A stretch of 64,000 bases of DNA from Rhizobium sullae (GCF_025200715.1 NZ_CP104144.1:2046001-2110000), one strand, 5' to 3'; shown: positions 25,230 through 34,715, counted from the stretch's first letter. Made by a program: numbers and translations. The notes: a model not told the origin generated them from the letters alone.

Positions 25230-26669
25230 CTATCTACCTCTCCTACCCGCATTCCACCGGAACCGGGTGATGATCCACAACTGTGACAGCACGAGAATAG
25301 CCGCATAGGGGGTAGTAGTTACGGCAGTCCGAAGGATCAGTCCAGCAGCCCCGGGCACGCTGCTGAGCGTCCTGATGCTTCCTGCCCAATAAGCGACGGC
25401 AAGCATGACCACAAGCGCTGGAAAGACAACCGTAAGGAGTTGCTTACAGATGTCTCTCCACTTCACTCCGCCACTGCTTTCCTGAAGTGCCGCTATCGCA
25501 AAGAGACTATACGCGGCAACGCCACACTGGGCGACCGCCAGTATCATCGGGCCAAACGGTGCGGCCAGGAACGCAACCGCGACCAGGATAACAATATTCC
25601 GCATTGTGACACGCAGTCGTTTCCCGATTGCGCCGGTTACTGAAAGAAGCGGCTCGTTGAAGTATCCCGGCAAGAGCAGAAGCTGCCTGACACAAAGAAC
25701 CGAGGCGATTGCGGCGCTAGCCTGCCACCGGTCGCCCAGCAGGAGATGAATCAACTGACTCGAGTAAAGGAGCAAGGTGATGAATATGGGCGTTGCAACA
25801 GCAAAAGTACCCACAACCACGTTTCTCGTCGTCTTCTGCAGCTGATCTTCGCCCTGGACCGATGATTTCCGGAACATCACCCAGGCTATCGCCCTGATGG
25901 GCTCGCCAAGCGCCTCGGACACTGCTGCGACAAGCCGTTCCGCCGCCCGGTAATAAGCGGCATCCGTTACGCCCTGAAAACCAGCGACAGCGAAGGTGCT
26001 GCAGTAAGAGCCAGCGAATATGATGAGACGGTTGACCACGATATGGTGTGAAAATTCCGCCATGTTCGCCGCGTCCCTAATGCTGGCGCGAAGAGCTGGT
26101 GCTTGACCGAGCCTCGCCCATCCCATGAAGAGTGCTAACGTCTGAGAGATGACCTTCCCGAGCGCGAGGGAGAAGACGCCGATACCAGCTGCGAACATGG
26201 CGACCGTTGAGCAGAGCCCAACAACCTCTGAGATGACCCGGATCGCGGCTTGAGTACGCAAATAGCCTTGGGCCGTGAAGGCCGCCTCATAGGATGTGGC
26301 GAGCGTGCAAGGAAGGATCGAAAGGCTCCAGACCGCGAGCAGAGCTGCCGCCGTGAAGTTGCCAAACTCGAACACGCCAAGAGCCGCGATGCCCGACAGG
26401 ACTGTGAACAACGAAGCTGTCCAAAATGATAGCGCGGTGACCACGCGGAACATTGGCAGGGTGTAGCCCACCCGAAGCAGTTGCTCTGCCCAACCAGCCT
26501 CGGCCATGATTGTCAGCAGCGTTATGACGGCAGCCAGGACCGCGTACAGGCCGAAATCGGCAGCCTCCAGGGACCTCGCTGCGATGAAGAACAGCAGAAA
26601 CTGGATGGTCTGTGACGCGATCTTTGACGCGAGCAACCACGCTCCGCTCTTGAACATAGACAACCTCAA
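25230..26669 (-). CDS. Oligosaccharide flippase (Wzx/MATE-like)
   Basis: A 479-residue polytopic membrane protein with many hydrophobic helices and the polysaccharide-flippase start FKSGAWLLASKIASQTIQFLLFFIAARSL. Members move lipid-linked oligosaccharide units across the inner membrane for surface polysaccharide assembly. It lies downstream of the CheR-like methyltransferase gene on the same strand with 43 bases between. The ATG at 26669 or 26657 may be used. Confidence 0.82.
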   Translation of the reverse strand: MRLSMFKSGAWLLASKIASQTIQFLLFFIAARSLEAADFGLYAVLAAVITLLTIMAEAGWAEQLLRVGYTLPMFRVVTALSFWTASLFTVLSGIAALGVFEFGNFTAAALLAVWSLSILPCTLATSYEAAFTAQGYLRTQAAIRVISEVVGLCSTVAMFAAGIGVFSLALGKVISQTLALFMGWARLGQAPALRASIRDAANMAEFSHHIVVNRLIIFAGSYCSTFAVAGFQGVTDAAYYRAAERLVAAVSEALGEPIRAIAWVMFRKSSVQGEDQLQKTTRNVVVGTFAVATPIFITLLLYSSQLIHLLLGDRWQASAAIASVLCVRQLLLLPGYFNEPLLSVTGAIGKRLRVTMRNIVILVAVAFLAAPFGPMILAVAQCGVAAYSLFAIAALQESSGGVKWRDICKQLLTVVFPALVVMLAVAYWAGSIRTLSSVPGAAGLILRTAVTTTPYAAILVLSQLWIITRFRWNAGRRGR

Positions 26670-26712
26670 GCAATTGGGCGACAGCCAGTTTAGCTGCCGC
26701 CAGATGAAGCTT

Positions 26713-27618
26713 TTAGCGAAGCCGCTGGAAAATGATCGTGTACCTCACGCGCCAGTCGGGCTCGCTCGTGTCGATAGGTTCTGCACCCCACCTCAGCCAG
26801 GGCCAGCCCTGTTTCGACCCGTCACAACCCCAGATTTCACGCAGGTTTGTGAGGATCGGGGCGAACGGCGCATCCCGAAGTACCCTGGTTTTCAGGTCGA
26901 GATCGACCCCGTCCACTACCAGGTACCCCCCCGCTTTTACCAACCTCATCATGTTGTGAAGGCACAGCTGCGCAGAGCGGTCATCCATCGGCCCCATGAA
27001 ATTGTTGGCAAGGACGAGGTCCTGCGGTCCGATGGAGGTCAGAATGTCATCTTTGATGGCGTCGGCAGCAAACCACGATGTATCATGTCTGAGGAAGTCA
27101 CGTACGCGGCAGGTGCCGTCAGCCTGCTGTTGAACAATGCCGTTCAGCGCGGAAATCTCATCTTCCTCGATCTCCGGACGGCCCGCGGCAAATAAAGCAC
27201 CATCAGCCGCTGGAACCCCGGGCGCGTAAAGCGCTCGTTCAGCGATCCTTACGACCTCCGGTGACAAGTCGCAGCCGACACCGATGATCGTTCGGCCGGG
27301 CATTGCGCTGCGAAGGGTATAGAGGAGGGAATACAGTTCCGCGCCGGTACTGCAGCCGATGGACGCCACCGCCAGAGCGGTGGACGAACTGTCCCTGGCC
27401 ATGATTTGCTTGAGCGCGTCGAGCAGAGGTGGGTTGCGCATGAACTGCGTAAAGTGCGTCTGTACCTTGAGAGTGTCTCTGGTGAACCGCCGGTAGAGAA
27501 AGCGGCCAGTTCTGTTCATGAGCGGCGTTTGGGCCACAGATGTAGGCATAGCGTCCCACATCGTTCGGCAGACTTTGCGTGGCACTTGGCGAAATTTCGC
27601 CAGCGTTTGGTTCAACAT
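26713..27618 (-). CDS. CheR-like SAM-dependent methyltransferase
   Basis: A 301-residue methyltransferase whose core SIGCSTGAELYSLLYTL and VGCDLSPEVVRIAERALYAPG resembles the CheR SAM-binding fold. It lacks clear CheR features such as the N-terminal helical domain and the RNVxxYF-type segment, so the substrate is probably not a chemoreceptor. The start at 27618 has AAAGGAG 7 bases before it; the frame is open to 27738. Next to a flippase, a role in polysaccharide or lipid modification is possible. Confidence 0.75.
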   Translation of the reverse strand: MLNQTLAKFRQVPRKVCRTMWDAMPTSVAQTPLMNRTGRFLYRRFTRDTLKVQTHFTQFMRNPPLLDALKQIMARDSSSTALAVASIGCSTGAELYSLLYTLRSAMPGRTIIGVGCDLSPEVVRIAERALYAPGVPAADGALFAAGRPEIEEDEISALNGIVQQQADGTCRVRDFLRHDTSWFAADAIKDDILTSIGPQDLVLANNFMGPMDDRSAQLCLHNMMRLVKAGGYLVVDGVDLDLKTRVLRDAPFAPILTNLREIWGCDGSKQGWPWLRWGAEPIDTSEPDWRVRYTIIFQRLR

Positions 27619-27795
27619 AAGCAACTCCTTTAACGCGCAGCCGTCCAGAGGCAGCGTTGAGATGGAAACGATTACGCCAAGCGTCTCGCGCTTTCGCGTT
27701 TTCGCCGTGGGTTCAATACGAGAGAGAAAGTCTGCCAATCACAGTGCTGTCGCGAACGCCAAATGCTCGCAGAGCGGCTGGCAGAGCTGAGGGAA

Positions 27796-28140
27796 TTAGG
27801 CTCTTGGCGGGCGAAAAATGCTGCAGGGAGGCAAGGACGTCAACGATACGGCTCGCTGCGAGGATCGCTCCTGATGTGAATGGGGCACATTAACTTGAAT
27901 GATCCCAGTAAGGATAGCTGACGTGTTGCAGGTCGGGCTGCAGGATCGGCTCGACTGATGATGGCTCTTCCCTGAGTGCTCCTCATGTTTGTCGCAATGG
28001 ACTTCGTCAGCAAGACGTACGGACTGCTGGATCGGTCGAGGCTCAAACGTGTTTTCACTTAAGGCAACCCCGAACGACATCGACAGCGCGAGTATGATCG
28101 CGATCAACTTCAGCGCATCTCTCGTCGAAATCGTAGCCAT
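27796..28140 (-). CDS. Small exported His/Cys protein (CopL-like)
   Basis: A 114-residue protein with a signal-like helix (LKLIAIILALSMSFGVALS), a His/Cys stretch (VHCDKHEEHSGKSHH...SCSPTC), a second His patch (VPHSHQ) and the tail LPPCSIFRPPRA. The tail and layout match the other four CopL-like proteins in this window, which are all near copper genes. It lies at the right edge of the copper island, upstream of the methyltransferase gene. Function is inferred. Confidence 0.5.
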   Translation of the reverse strand: MATISTRDALKLIAIILALSMSFGVALSENTFEPRPIQQSVRLADEVHCDKHEEHSGKSHHQSSRSCSPTCNTSAILTGIIQVNVPHSHQERSSQRAVSLTSLPPCSIFRPPRA

Positions 28141-28690
28141 AACCGTTCGTAGAAAAAACGGTGTTGCGGATCAATTTGGCCAGTTGGTCGCGCTTTGGCC
28201 GAATTAGGTAAGGGAAGCTGGCAAAAAGAAGGGGAGAGACCACGGCTTCAGCAGAGTTCGAATTCGGAAACAGCGATACCTGCGGTGACCGATTTTGGCT
28301 TCGTCACTTTTCCCAAGGCCTATTGACACTTTCACCAGGACGCTATTGACGCTTTCCCCACATTTCTATTGACACTTTCCCCACATCGCTTTTTGCCGAG
28401 AAAATGAAGTGACCATCATGGACGACAGTCTCCTACCGCGTCATCTGTCGTCGGCATCGTCGTCTATATGGGAGAGCGCTTACTCAGTTTCGGCGAACAT
28501 GTTCGCGCTCCCTCTGTCGATATTTTGGTCGTTCAAAGAAGTTTCGTCTGAGTGGGCGATTGGACAGCTTTCGGGACCGGGCCTTTTTCAGTGCGCATGG
28601 ATTATACTACCATAGCAAGGTCGTTGGCTCACAGGGCGAATCGTTCCGATCAGCTCCTTGGAGCGCTCTGGACCGCAACCGCCCGGCGCA
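28141..28690. other. Non-coding gap with repeat array
   Basis: About 550 bases with no convincing gene. The short open frame at 28409-28615 has no recognisable features. The 28320-28388 repeat array is listed separately. Confidence 0.5.
28320..28388. repeat. Three tandem 23-bp repeats resembling an IS21-family end
   Basis: Three adjacent 23-bp units begin CTATTGAC at 28320, 28343 and 28366; the consensus is CTATTGACACTTTCCCCAC plus four bases. Read on the other strand each contains GTGTCAATAG, like the multiple terminal repeats at the ends of IS21-family elements. No istA is present next to it, so it would be an orphan end. The TTGACA motifs could also work as promoters. Confidence 0.6.
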
Positions 28691-28900
28691 TCAGTCGTCG
28701 ATCCGAAACCCGACTTTCATGACCACCTGGTAGTGGGCCACAACGCCGTCCTTGATTTGTCCGCGGATCTGATCGACTTCAAACCATTCGAGGTTCCTCA
28801 TCGTCTTCGAGGCCCGCGAGATCGCCGTCTCGATCGCCTCCGTGACAGAGGTCGTCGAACTGCCGATCAGTTCGACCTTCTTGTAAACGTGGTCGCTCAT
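28691..28900 (-). CDS. Dodecin
   Basis: A 69-residue dodecin: MSDHVYKKVELIGSSTTSVTEAIETAI, then NLEWFEVDQIRGQI with the Trp that stacks on flavin, and VAHYQVVMKVGFRID. Length matches the family exactly. Dodecins form 12-mers that store flavin. GGAGG lies before the ATG at 28900; the frame is open to 28990 but upstream residues do not belong to the family. Confidence 0.93.
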   Translation of the reverse strand: MSDHVYKKVELIGSSTTSVTEAIETAISRASKTMRNLEWFEVDQIRGQIKDGVVAHYQVVMKVGFRIDD

Positions 28901-29029
28901 GTCATCCTCCGTTCGGGTCAGGTCGCGATTAGCTTGAAACCTCTCCACCATGGCGTTCAAGCTTGCCGACGACAGCAGACGATCCGGCAATAGGCGCCTG
29001 TTGTCAAACGGCCCGGGATACGAGCGCTT

Positions 29030-29641
29030 TTGACTGGGACGGGACGGTCAGTCGACCCGATTGATCCGGTGCCCGCCGCGCCGGGTGGCATTGGAGAACG
29101 TCGCTACGACCTTCATCATGAACGGCTTGGAAAAACGGCCGAGGATATCCTGTCCGGACTCCAGATAGTAGGAACGCTCGGCGATATCATAATTGTATTC
29201 GTCGACGACGATCCATGCCCGCTTCAAGTCGCTGAGCCCGCCACGCCGGCATTCCGTGACGGTCGTGTGGCCGCTCAGGTCATCAAGCGGGCCGACGCCG
29301 GAACAATCGGGAGGTTCCTCGACCGATTTGTCTCCCAGAATGCCGTCATCCTGTCCGACGACACGGCGATCGGCCGCGCCGCGAAGGCATTTTCAGGTCA
29401 TGAAACGGTGGCCCACCGCGATCATAACTATGCGGACGGGGAGGTTCATTCCAACACCGCCGAAAACCTGGCGTCTGTCCTGAAGAGGGCGCAGTTCGGT
29501 GTGTTCCACTTCCTGAGCCTGCGCCATCTCCAGCCGTACGTCGATGAGATCATCTTCCGGATGAACCAGCACGAGGTAACGCGCAGGGGCCTATCGGAAG
29601 GGCGGACGTATATCGCTCGAACTGAGCTGCATCAGCATTGA
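29030..29641 (+). pseudogene. IS1595 (ISXO2-like) transposase, 3' fragment
   Basis: The C-terminal part of an ISXO2-type transposase: LSDDTAIGRAAKAFSGHETVAHRD, then HSNTAENLASVLKRAQFGVFHFLS and DEIIFRMNQHEVTRR, which contain the acidic residues and NTAE motif of the catalytic core. The N-terminal zinc-binding and first catalytic regions are missing; residues before about 80 (upstream of 29270) do not match the family and look like read-through from foreign DNA. It is a relic. Confidence 0.78.
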
Positions 29642-29797
29642 GACGCAACTGAAGAATCTATTGAAGAGAGCTGTCCGGTCGACACGTCCGCCGATCTCAA
29701 AAGGGTGGATGAAGCGGCCGCTGCCAATTGCGCCGGGATTTGGGTCAGCGCCATCGGCGACTTGACGTGACATCACATACGATATCATACTAACGCC

Positions 29798-30235
29798 ATG
29801 ATTGTTGTCGATCCTAACGTGATGCTTTCGGCTCTGCGCTCGTCAAGAGCAGCGTCGCACCAGCTATTGAGGGAAATGCTCGTTGGCGATGTTCCCTTTG
29901 CCGTGTCGCCTGCCGTGGCCTTGGAATACGAGGATGTCCTGAAGCGACCCGGTATACTTGGTGATGAACCGTGGCTGAGCGGGGACGAGATTGACACTGT
30001 GCTGGATGCGATTTTCAGCCAAGCTCGTCTCGTTTCCCCATGGTTTCGGTTCAGGCCGTTCTTGGCCGATCCAAAGGATGACATCTATATTGAGTGCGCT
30101 TTGGCGGCGGGTGCGACATTTATCGTAAGTAGTGACAGGCACTTCCAACATCCAGCCGTAAAAGCGTTCGGCATGTCTGTCATGAGAGCCGGAGATTTTG
30201 TGGCAGAAATAACGAGAAGGAGACAGCCAACATGA
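29798..30235 (+). CDS. PIN-domain toxin (VapC-like)
   Basis: A 145-residue PIN ribonuclease-like protein: first acidic residue in VVDPNVMLSAL, middle DVLKRPGIL, then DPKDDIYIECALAAGA and VSSDRHF, giving the acidic set expected for the metal site. It is the upstream partner of a ribbon-helix-helix protein whose start overlaps by 4 bases. Toxin-first order is characteristic of this PIN subfamily. Confidence 0.87.
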   Translation: MIVVDPNVMLSALRSSRAASHQLLREMLVGDVPFAVSPAVALEYEDVLKRPGILGDEPWLSGDEIDTVLDAIFSQARLVSPWFRFRPFLADPKDDIYIECALAAGATFIVSSDRHFQHPAVKAFGMSVMRAGDFVAEITRRRQPT

Positions 30236-30480
30236 GTACCTATCCTCTCAGAATAGCAGATCATGTCATGGAAGAAGCCAAGCGGGCAGCAGCGGAAGAC
30301 AACGTATCACTGAACCAGTTGCTTTCGGCATTTATCGCTGACGGCATTGGTCATCGACGTGCCATCATGAGCCTTCGTAAGCGGGCGGCACGCGGAAATG
30401 TCGATGCGGCGCTTGCCATCCTTGATCATGCACCTGATGTCGAACCTGATCCCGGCGACGAACCGGTCCGCGAGACTTAG
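30232..30480 (+). CDS. Ribbon-helix-helix antitoxin partner of the PIN toxin
   Basis: An 82-residue protein with the ribbon-helix-helix start YPLRIADHVMEEAKRAAAEDNVSLNQLLSAFIADGI, followed by an acidic C-terminal tail (HAPDVEPDPGDEP) suitable for binding the toxin. Its ATG overlaps the toxin stop by 4 bases, so the two are coupled. It probably represses its own promoter near 29780. Confidence 0.83.
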   Translation: MSTYPLRIADHVMEEAKRAAAEDNVSLNQLLSAFIADGIGHRRAIMSLRKRAARGNVDAALAILDHAPDVEPDPGDEPVRET

Positions 30481-30715
30481 AGAGTATGTTTCTACGCAGT
30501 GCGCCTGCTAAATGGCGACAACTCACGCTCAACTGGAGCCTTCCAACTTGTTTTTTTGGGAAATGACGAAGCTTTCAACCCAAACGAACCGCCTCGCACC
30601 GAAGATGAAGCAGCTTCCATCGGACCAAGCGATCAAGGCTCATCCGGGCCGGACTATGTTTGGCGCATTAGGCATGCCTAATATCGTCGCCCATTGGCCA
30701 CTGTTCGGTGCGATT

Positions 30716-31324
30716 TCACATGAGTCTGATCACGGTGATGACTGCGATCGAGAGATAGACTGCGGCGCCGAGGTTCGCAAAGCCGCCGACCTGTGCACAG
30801 CCGACCGGTAGCCGGAGATGCGTGATTGTAAAGACGCAGACAGAGGCGGAGACCGAGCGCATGCAAACGTATATCGCGCTCAGCAAGACTATTTGCATAG
30901 CGATCGAATGATCCGGATCTATGAATTGTGGGAAGAAGGCGGCATAGAAGAGAAGCGCTGCAGGATTTGCGAAGGCAATCGTCAGCCCATCTAGGACCGG
31001 CGGACGAGCGCGAGACAAATTCGGAGAGCGCCAAGGCCGGCGGCGGAGGCGCAACGCGCCCGCAGCGAGCCAGATGAGATAAACGGCTCCGGCGAGTGAA
31101 AGCCATCGCAACAGCACTGGCAAGAGTTCACCGGAAAGTGACAGGCCGGCGAACATTGCCCCGAGCAGACACACCTCCCCGAACTCTACGCCAATCGCGG
31201 TCGAGAAACCGGCCATCGCCCCGTGCCGAAGCGTATTACAGGCAATGATCGCCATAATCGGGCCGGGCGTGATGAGAATCAGAAGTGTCGCGGCCGAGAA
31301 TTGGGCAAGACTGTTCCAGTCCAT
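30716..31324 (-). CDS. LysE/RhtB-family amino-acid exporter
   Basis: A 202-residue inner-membrane protein with six hydrophobic segments and the LysE family start LILITPGPIMAIIACNTLRHGAMAGF, including the conserved TPGP motif. It probably exports an amino acid or analogue. It is followed on the same strand, reading upstream, by the DUF1127 and methyltransferase genes, but spacing does not prove an operon. Confidence 0.87.
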   Translation of the reverse strand: MDWNSLAQFSAATLLILITPGPIMAIIACNTLRHGAMAGFSTAIGVEFGEVCLLGAMFAGLSLSGELLPVLLRWLSLAGAVYLIWLAAGALRLRRRPWRSPNLSRARPPVLDGLTIAFANPAALLFYAAFFPQFIDPDHSIAMQIVLLSAIYVCMRSVSASVCVFTITHLRLPVGCAQVGGFANLGAAVYLSIAVITVIRLM

Positions 31325-31345
31325 CTTATCAGCTTTCGAATTCGC

Positions 31346-31588
31346 TTATCGCATCGATATCAGGTTCGTGACTAAACCTGCCTTGACTTCAAGCACGGGC
31401 GCGGGGGCCTCAGCATGACCGATGTCCCTCAACTGATCGGGACTCAAATCCGCGATTGCCCGACGTCTTGAGACGGTCCGTTGCCAAGTCCTGAGAGCCG
31501 CGATTGCGGTTGCTGTGGTTTTCAGCACGAGTCCAAGCAGACGTACCTTTGACGAGTGACGATTGACGCGAGTTTCCGTGTGAGCCAT
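31346..31588 (-). CDS. DUF1127 small protein
   Basis: An 80-residue protein with a basic N-terminus, a helical middle and the DUF1127 signature RRRAIADLSPDQLRDIGHAEA. Proteins of this family are common in Rhizobiaceae and linked to phosphate/polysaccharide metabolism and RNA control. The ATG at 31588 has GGAGG 5 bases upstream; an ATG at 31606 adds MMMEAE. Confidence 0.85.
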   Translation of the reverse strand: MAHTETRVNRHSSKVRLLGLVLKTTATAIAALRTWQRTVSRRRAIADLSPDQLRDIGHAEAPAPVLEVKAGLVTNLISMR

Positions 31589-31655
31589 TTCGGCCTCCAT
31601 CATCATTGTCGGCAGGGTTGACCTGCAGGGAGCCTATTGCCCTCCGCTTTGCGCT

Positions 31656-32738
31656 CTACGGCTTGCGCCCGATCACGGCGCCGTTCGCGCCGGGTGCGTC
31701 GAACCAGACCGTCTCGATGTGCCGGAATCCGGCTTCCTCGAGCCACGCCGAATATTCGGCCGGCGTGTAGTTTCGCCCTTCCGTCTCGATCAGCATGTTC
31801 AGGCTCATCAGTGCAGCCGGCGCCGGCCCGGTCTTTTCGTCATTGACGAGAAGCTCGCTGATGACGACTGCGCCGCCGCTCGGCAAAGCATCGAAGGACC
31901 GGCGCAGCAGGGCGCGGTTCTTTGCCTCGTCCCAATCGTGCAGGATCATCGACAGGAGATGCACGTCGTGATCTCCCGGAAGTTGTTCGAAGAAGTTGCC
32001 GCAGGCCGTCTCGATGCGGTCGGTCAAGCCGGCCTCGGTTATTTTTCCCGCCGCGATCGCGGCCACATGCGGCAAGTCAAACACGGTCGCGTGCAGCTCC
32101 CCATACTGTTTGCAAAGCTCGATGTCGTACGCGCCCGATCCCCCGCCGATGTCCAGGAGGCGACGGAAATAACGGAGATCCACGGCTTCGCCGAGCTTGC
32201 GCGCGGTCATCGTGGAGACCGAATGCATCGCCTCCCAGAAGAGTGCCAGCATCGTCGGATCCTCGCCGTCGAACAGCGAGGATTGCACTGCCGGGTCCCA
32301 CGTGGTTGGCCGGTTCGTGCGCAGCGCCTCTGTAAGCCTTCCCCAGCCCGCGTAGAGTCGCTTGTCGGCCATCTGCACGAAGCCACCGAAGTAATACGGC
32401 TTCCCGCGCACGAGATAGGCTTCGCTTAAAGGCGTATTGCGATAACGGCCTTCCGTTTTCTCCAGAAGCCCGAGTGCAGCGCAGCCGGTCAACAGCATCT
32501 CGGCCGGGCGTGGATGCAGACCGACCGCTTGCGCGAGCTCGCCAGCAGTCGTGCCTGGGCCGCCCGCAAGGTGGCCGAAGAGGTCCAACTCGTGCGCAGC
32601 GGCCAGAGTCTTGAAGGCCCAGAAACCGGTCGAAAGCGCCATCAGCGGGACGGCGGAAGGAAGTTCCGGCGTGGCGGAAATCGGCTGGACGTTTGCATGC
32701 TTGGCCGGAGGCGCTGTCCGCGAAAGCTTTCTGGCCAT
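31656..32738 (-). CDS. SAM-dependent O-methyltransferase (acetylserotonin-type)
   Basis: A 360-residue methyltransferase with an N-terminal dimerisation winged-helix (TTAGELAQAVGLHPRPAEMLL) and a SAM-binding core RLLDIGGGSGAYDIELCKQYGELHATVFDLP, followed by MILHDWDEAKNRALLRRSF. This layout matches small-molecule O-methyltransferases. The start at 32738 has GAGAGG upstream; the frame is open to 32792. Substrate cannot be told from sequence. Confidence 0.87.
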   Translation of the reverse strand: MARKLSRTAPPAKHANVQPISATPELPSAVPLMALSTGFWAFKTLAAAHELDLFGHLAGGPGTTAGELAQAVGLHPRPAEMLLTGCAALGLLEKTEGRYRNTPLSEAYLVRGKPYYFGGFVQMADKRLYAGWGRLTEALRTNRPTTWDPAVQSSLFDGEDPTMLALFWEAMHSVSTMTARKLGEAVDLRYFRRLLDIGGGSGAYDIELCKQYGELHATVFDLPHVAAIAAGKITEAGLTDRIETACGNFFEQLPGDHDVHLLSMILHDWDEAKNRALLRRSFDALPSGGAVVISELLVNDEKTGPAPAALMSLNMLIETEGRNYTPAEYSAWLEEAGFRHIETVWFDAPGANGAVIGRKP

Positions 32739-33347
32739 GATTACCTCTCTTCCAGAGCAGGTCACAACCGCAACCGGCTGGTTTGTGGCCATCCACTCGG
32801 CGAGCTGTGGCTACCGTCTGCTCAGGTGCGAATCTGGCGGTGCGGGGTTACGCTACGATTTCGGAAGGAGAAAAATTCGGTTACACTTGAAACTTATATT
32901 ATTTGGTCGGAGCCGGCTGACTTTCTCGATCGTGGAATGTCGATAATTGATTATTGGATGCTTGCGCGCATTGAACACAGCCAACCGGCCGAACTCCCAT
33001 TTAAGCGCAAGAGGATTGATTGCCTTCGCTTCCATCTTCGCAGTGATTGACCGATCGGCTCAGTAATGTCGGCTAGCCTCCCACCAGTTAACGGCTCGGG
33101 CACTCTCGTCAGCGCAAGCGGAGAGGTCGAGTGTCGCATTTCTAAATGGCTGGCGGAGGCGCATCCCTAACCAGCTTTGACATCGAAGCACGGAACGAGA
33201 AGATCTTCCGATCATAGGTCACACCCCTGCGCTAGCGGCCGCCTTGTGGCTTCCGGGCGGCGGTCCTAGCGCATCTCCCATGGACTTGTATCCCTGCCAG
33301 AAGGCGCGCATACAGTGAAATGGACCAGGAGGTTGGTAGGGGGACGC
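32739..33347. other. Intergenic region, no gene seen
   Basis: About 600 bases between the divergent methyltransferase and monooxygenase genes. AT-rich tracts near 32880-32960 could hold promoters. No reading frame here has convincing protein features. Confidence 0.4.
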
Positions 33348-34595
33348 ATGAGCGAGGTTCTCGACGCGCTTGTGATTGGCGCCGGTTCGGCCGGTCTCGG
33401 CGTCAGCTATTTTCTAAAGCGGGCTGGCCGCAACCACCATATCCTCGATCGAGGCCGGATCGGCGAGACCTGGCGGACGCAGCGATGGAACTCGTTTAGA
33501 CTGAACTCGCCTACAATCCGTTCCATCCTGCCCGGTGACTCATATGAGGGACCCGATCCTTGGGGCGCGATAACCCACCACGAGTTCGTGGCATATCTCG
33601 AAGGATATGCCGAGCGTCACTGCCTGCCAGTGGTCACCCAAACGCCGGTGGATGAGCTGTCCAAAGACAATGGGCTTTTCCGCGTCGCCACGGCTCATGG
33701 CCCGCTGCTGGCGCACAATGTGGTGATCGCCACTGGTGACCAAAACCGACAGGTGCGGCCGCTAGGCTCGACCGCCCTGCCGATCGGTATTCACCAAGTC
33801 GATTCTTCGGCCTACCGCAGCACCGCCGATCTCGAGAATGGCGCGGTACTGGTCGTCGGCAGCGGCCAATCGGGCGGCCAGATCGCCGAGGATCTGGCAC
33901 GAGCTGGGCGAACCGTCTTTCTAGCAACCAGCCGCAACGGCCGTTGGGTCCGGCACTATCGCGCCGGCAATATACTGAATTGGCTGACGCTGTCCGGCTT
34001 TCTAGACGTCCCCCGCAAGGAACTCGTCCTCCCTTCCGGTAAGTTGCCAGCGCGCGCTCTCGTCGGCGCGACCCACACGATCAGCCTGCAATCGCTGAGC
34101 GCCCAAGGCGTTGTGTTGCTCGGCCGGTTCGGGGGCGTGGAGAATGGCAGTCTCATCTTTGGCGACGACGTCGACGGCAATATGCGATTTGCCGACGACG
34201 TTTCCGCGAATACCAAGCGGCTGATTGACGAATACATCGAGCGTGCCGGCCTTGATGCGCCACCAGCCGAGAGCGACCCGGCCGAGACGGTTGAACCGCG
34301 TGTGCCCGATCCACGGATCCGGTCGGTCGATTGGATTGCTAGCGGCGTCAGATCGGTAGTCTGGTGCACGGGCTTCACCGGCGACTTCTCATGGATCCGG
34401 CTCCCCGGCGCCCTCGACACAGCCGGCCAGCCCGTACACGAGGATGGGGTGGGCACCATTCCAGGCCTGTTTTTCGCCGGTCTCGATTTCGGCTCGACGC
34501 GAAAATCAGGCACGATCCCGGCTATTGCAGAGGAGGCAGCTCGCCTCGTTGAGCGGCTCGTCGGCAAAAAGAACTCCACCTGGCCGGCGCGCTAA
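33348..34595 (+). CDS. Flavin-containing monooxygenase-like oxidoreductase
   Basis: A 415-residue protein with an N-terminal FAD site DALVIGAGSAGLGVSYFLKR, a second dinucleotide-binding motif VLVVGSGQSGGQIAEDLA and the family's SVVWCTGFTGDFSW and FFAGLDFGSTRKSGTI. It likely uses NAD(P)H and oxygen. Substrate is unknown. The ATG at 33348 follows GTAGGGGGACGC; the frame is open to 33315. Confidence 0.85.
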   Translation: MSEVLDALVIGAGSAGLGVSYFLKRAGRNHHILDRGRIGETWRTQRWNSFRLNSPTIRSILPGDSYEGPDPWGAITHHEFVAYLEGYAERHCLPVVTQTPVDELSKDNGLFRVATAHGPLLAHNVVIATGDQNRQVRPLGSTALPIGIHQVDSSAYRSTADLENGAVLVVGSGQSGGQIAEDLARAGRTVFLATSRNGRWVRHYRAGNILNWLTLSGFLDVPRKELVLPSGKLPARALVGATHTISLQSLSAQGVVLLGRFGGVENGSLIFGDDVDGNMRFADDVSANTKRLIDEYIERAGLDAPPAESDPAETVEPRVPDPRIRSVDWIASGVRSVVWCTGFTGDFSWIRLPGALDTAGQPVHEDGVGTIPGLFFAGLDFGSTRKSGTIPAIAEEAARLVERLVGKKNSTWPAR

Positions 34596-34715
34596 AACCC
34601 TGCTGAGCAGCAATGTCGACGCCGGACTTTGCCGTCATCACCCTCGCTGGCGCAGGAGTTGGCGGATCTCGCCAACGCGGCACAGGCCCGCAAACCAGAA
34701 CGCGCGGCGGCGTGA

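Noticed and set aside
28320..28388. CRISPR array
   Set aside because: Only three 23-bp units with no spacers between them and no cas genes nearby.
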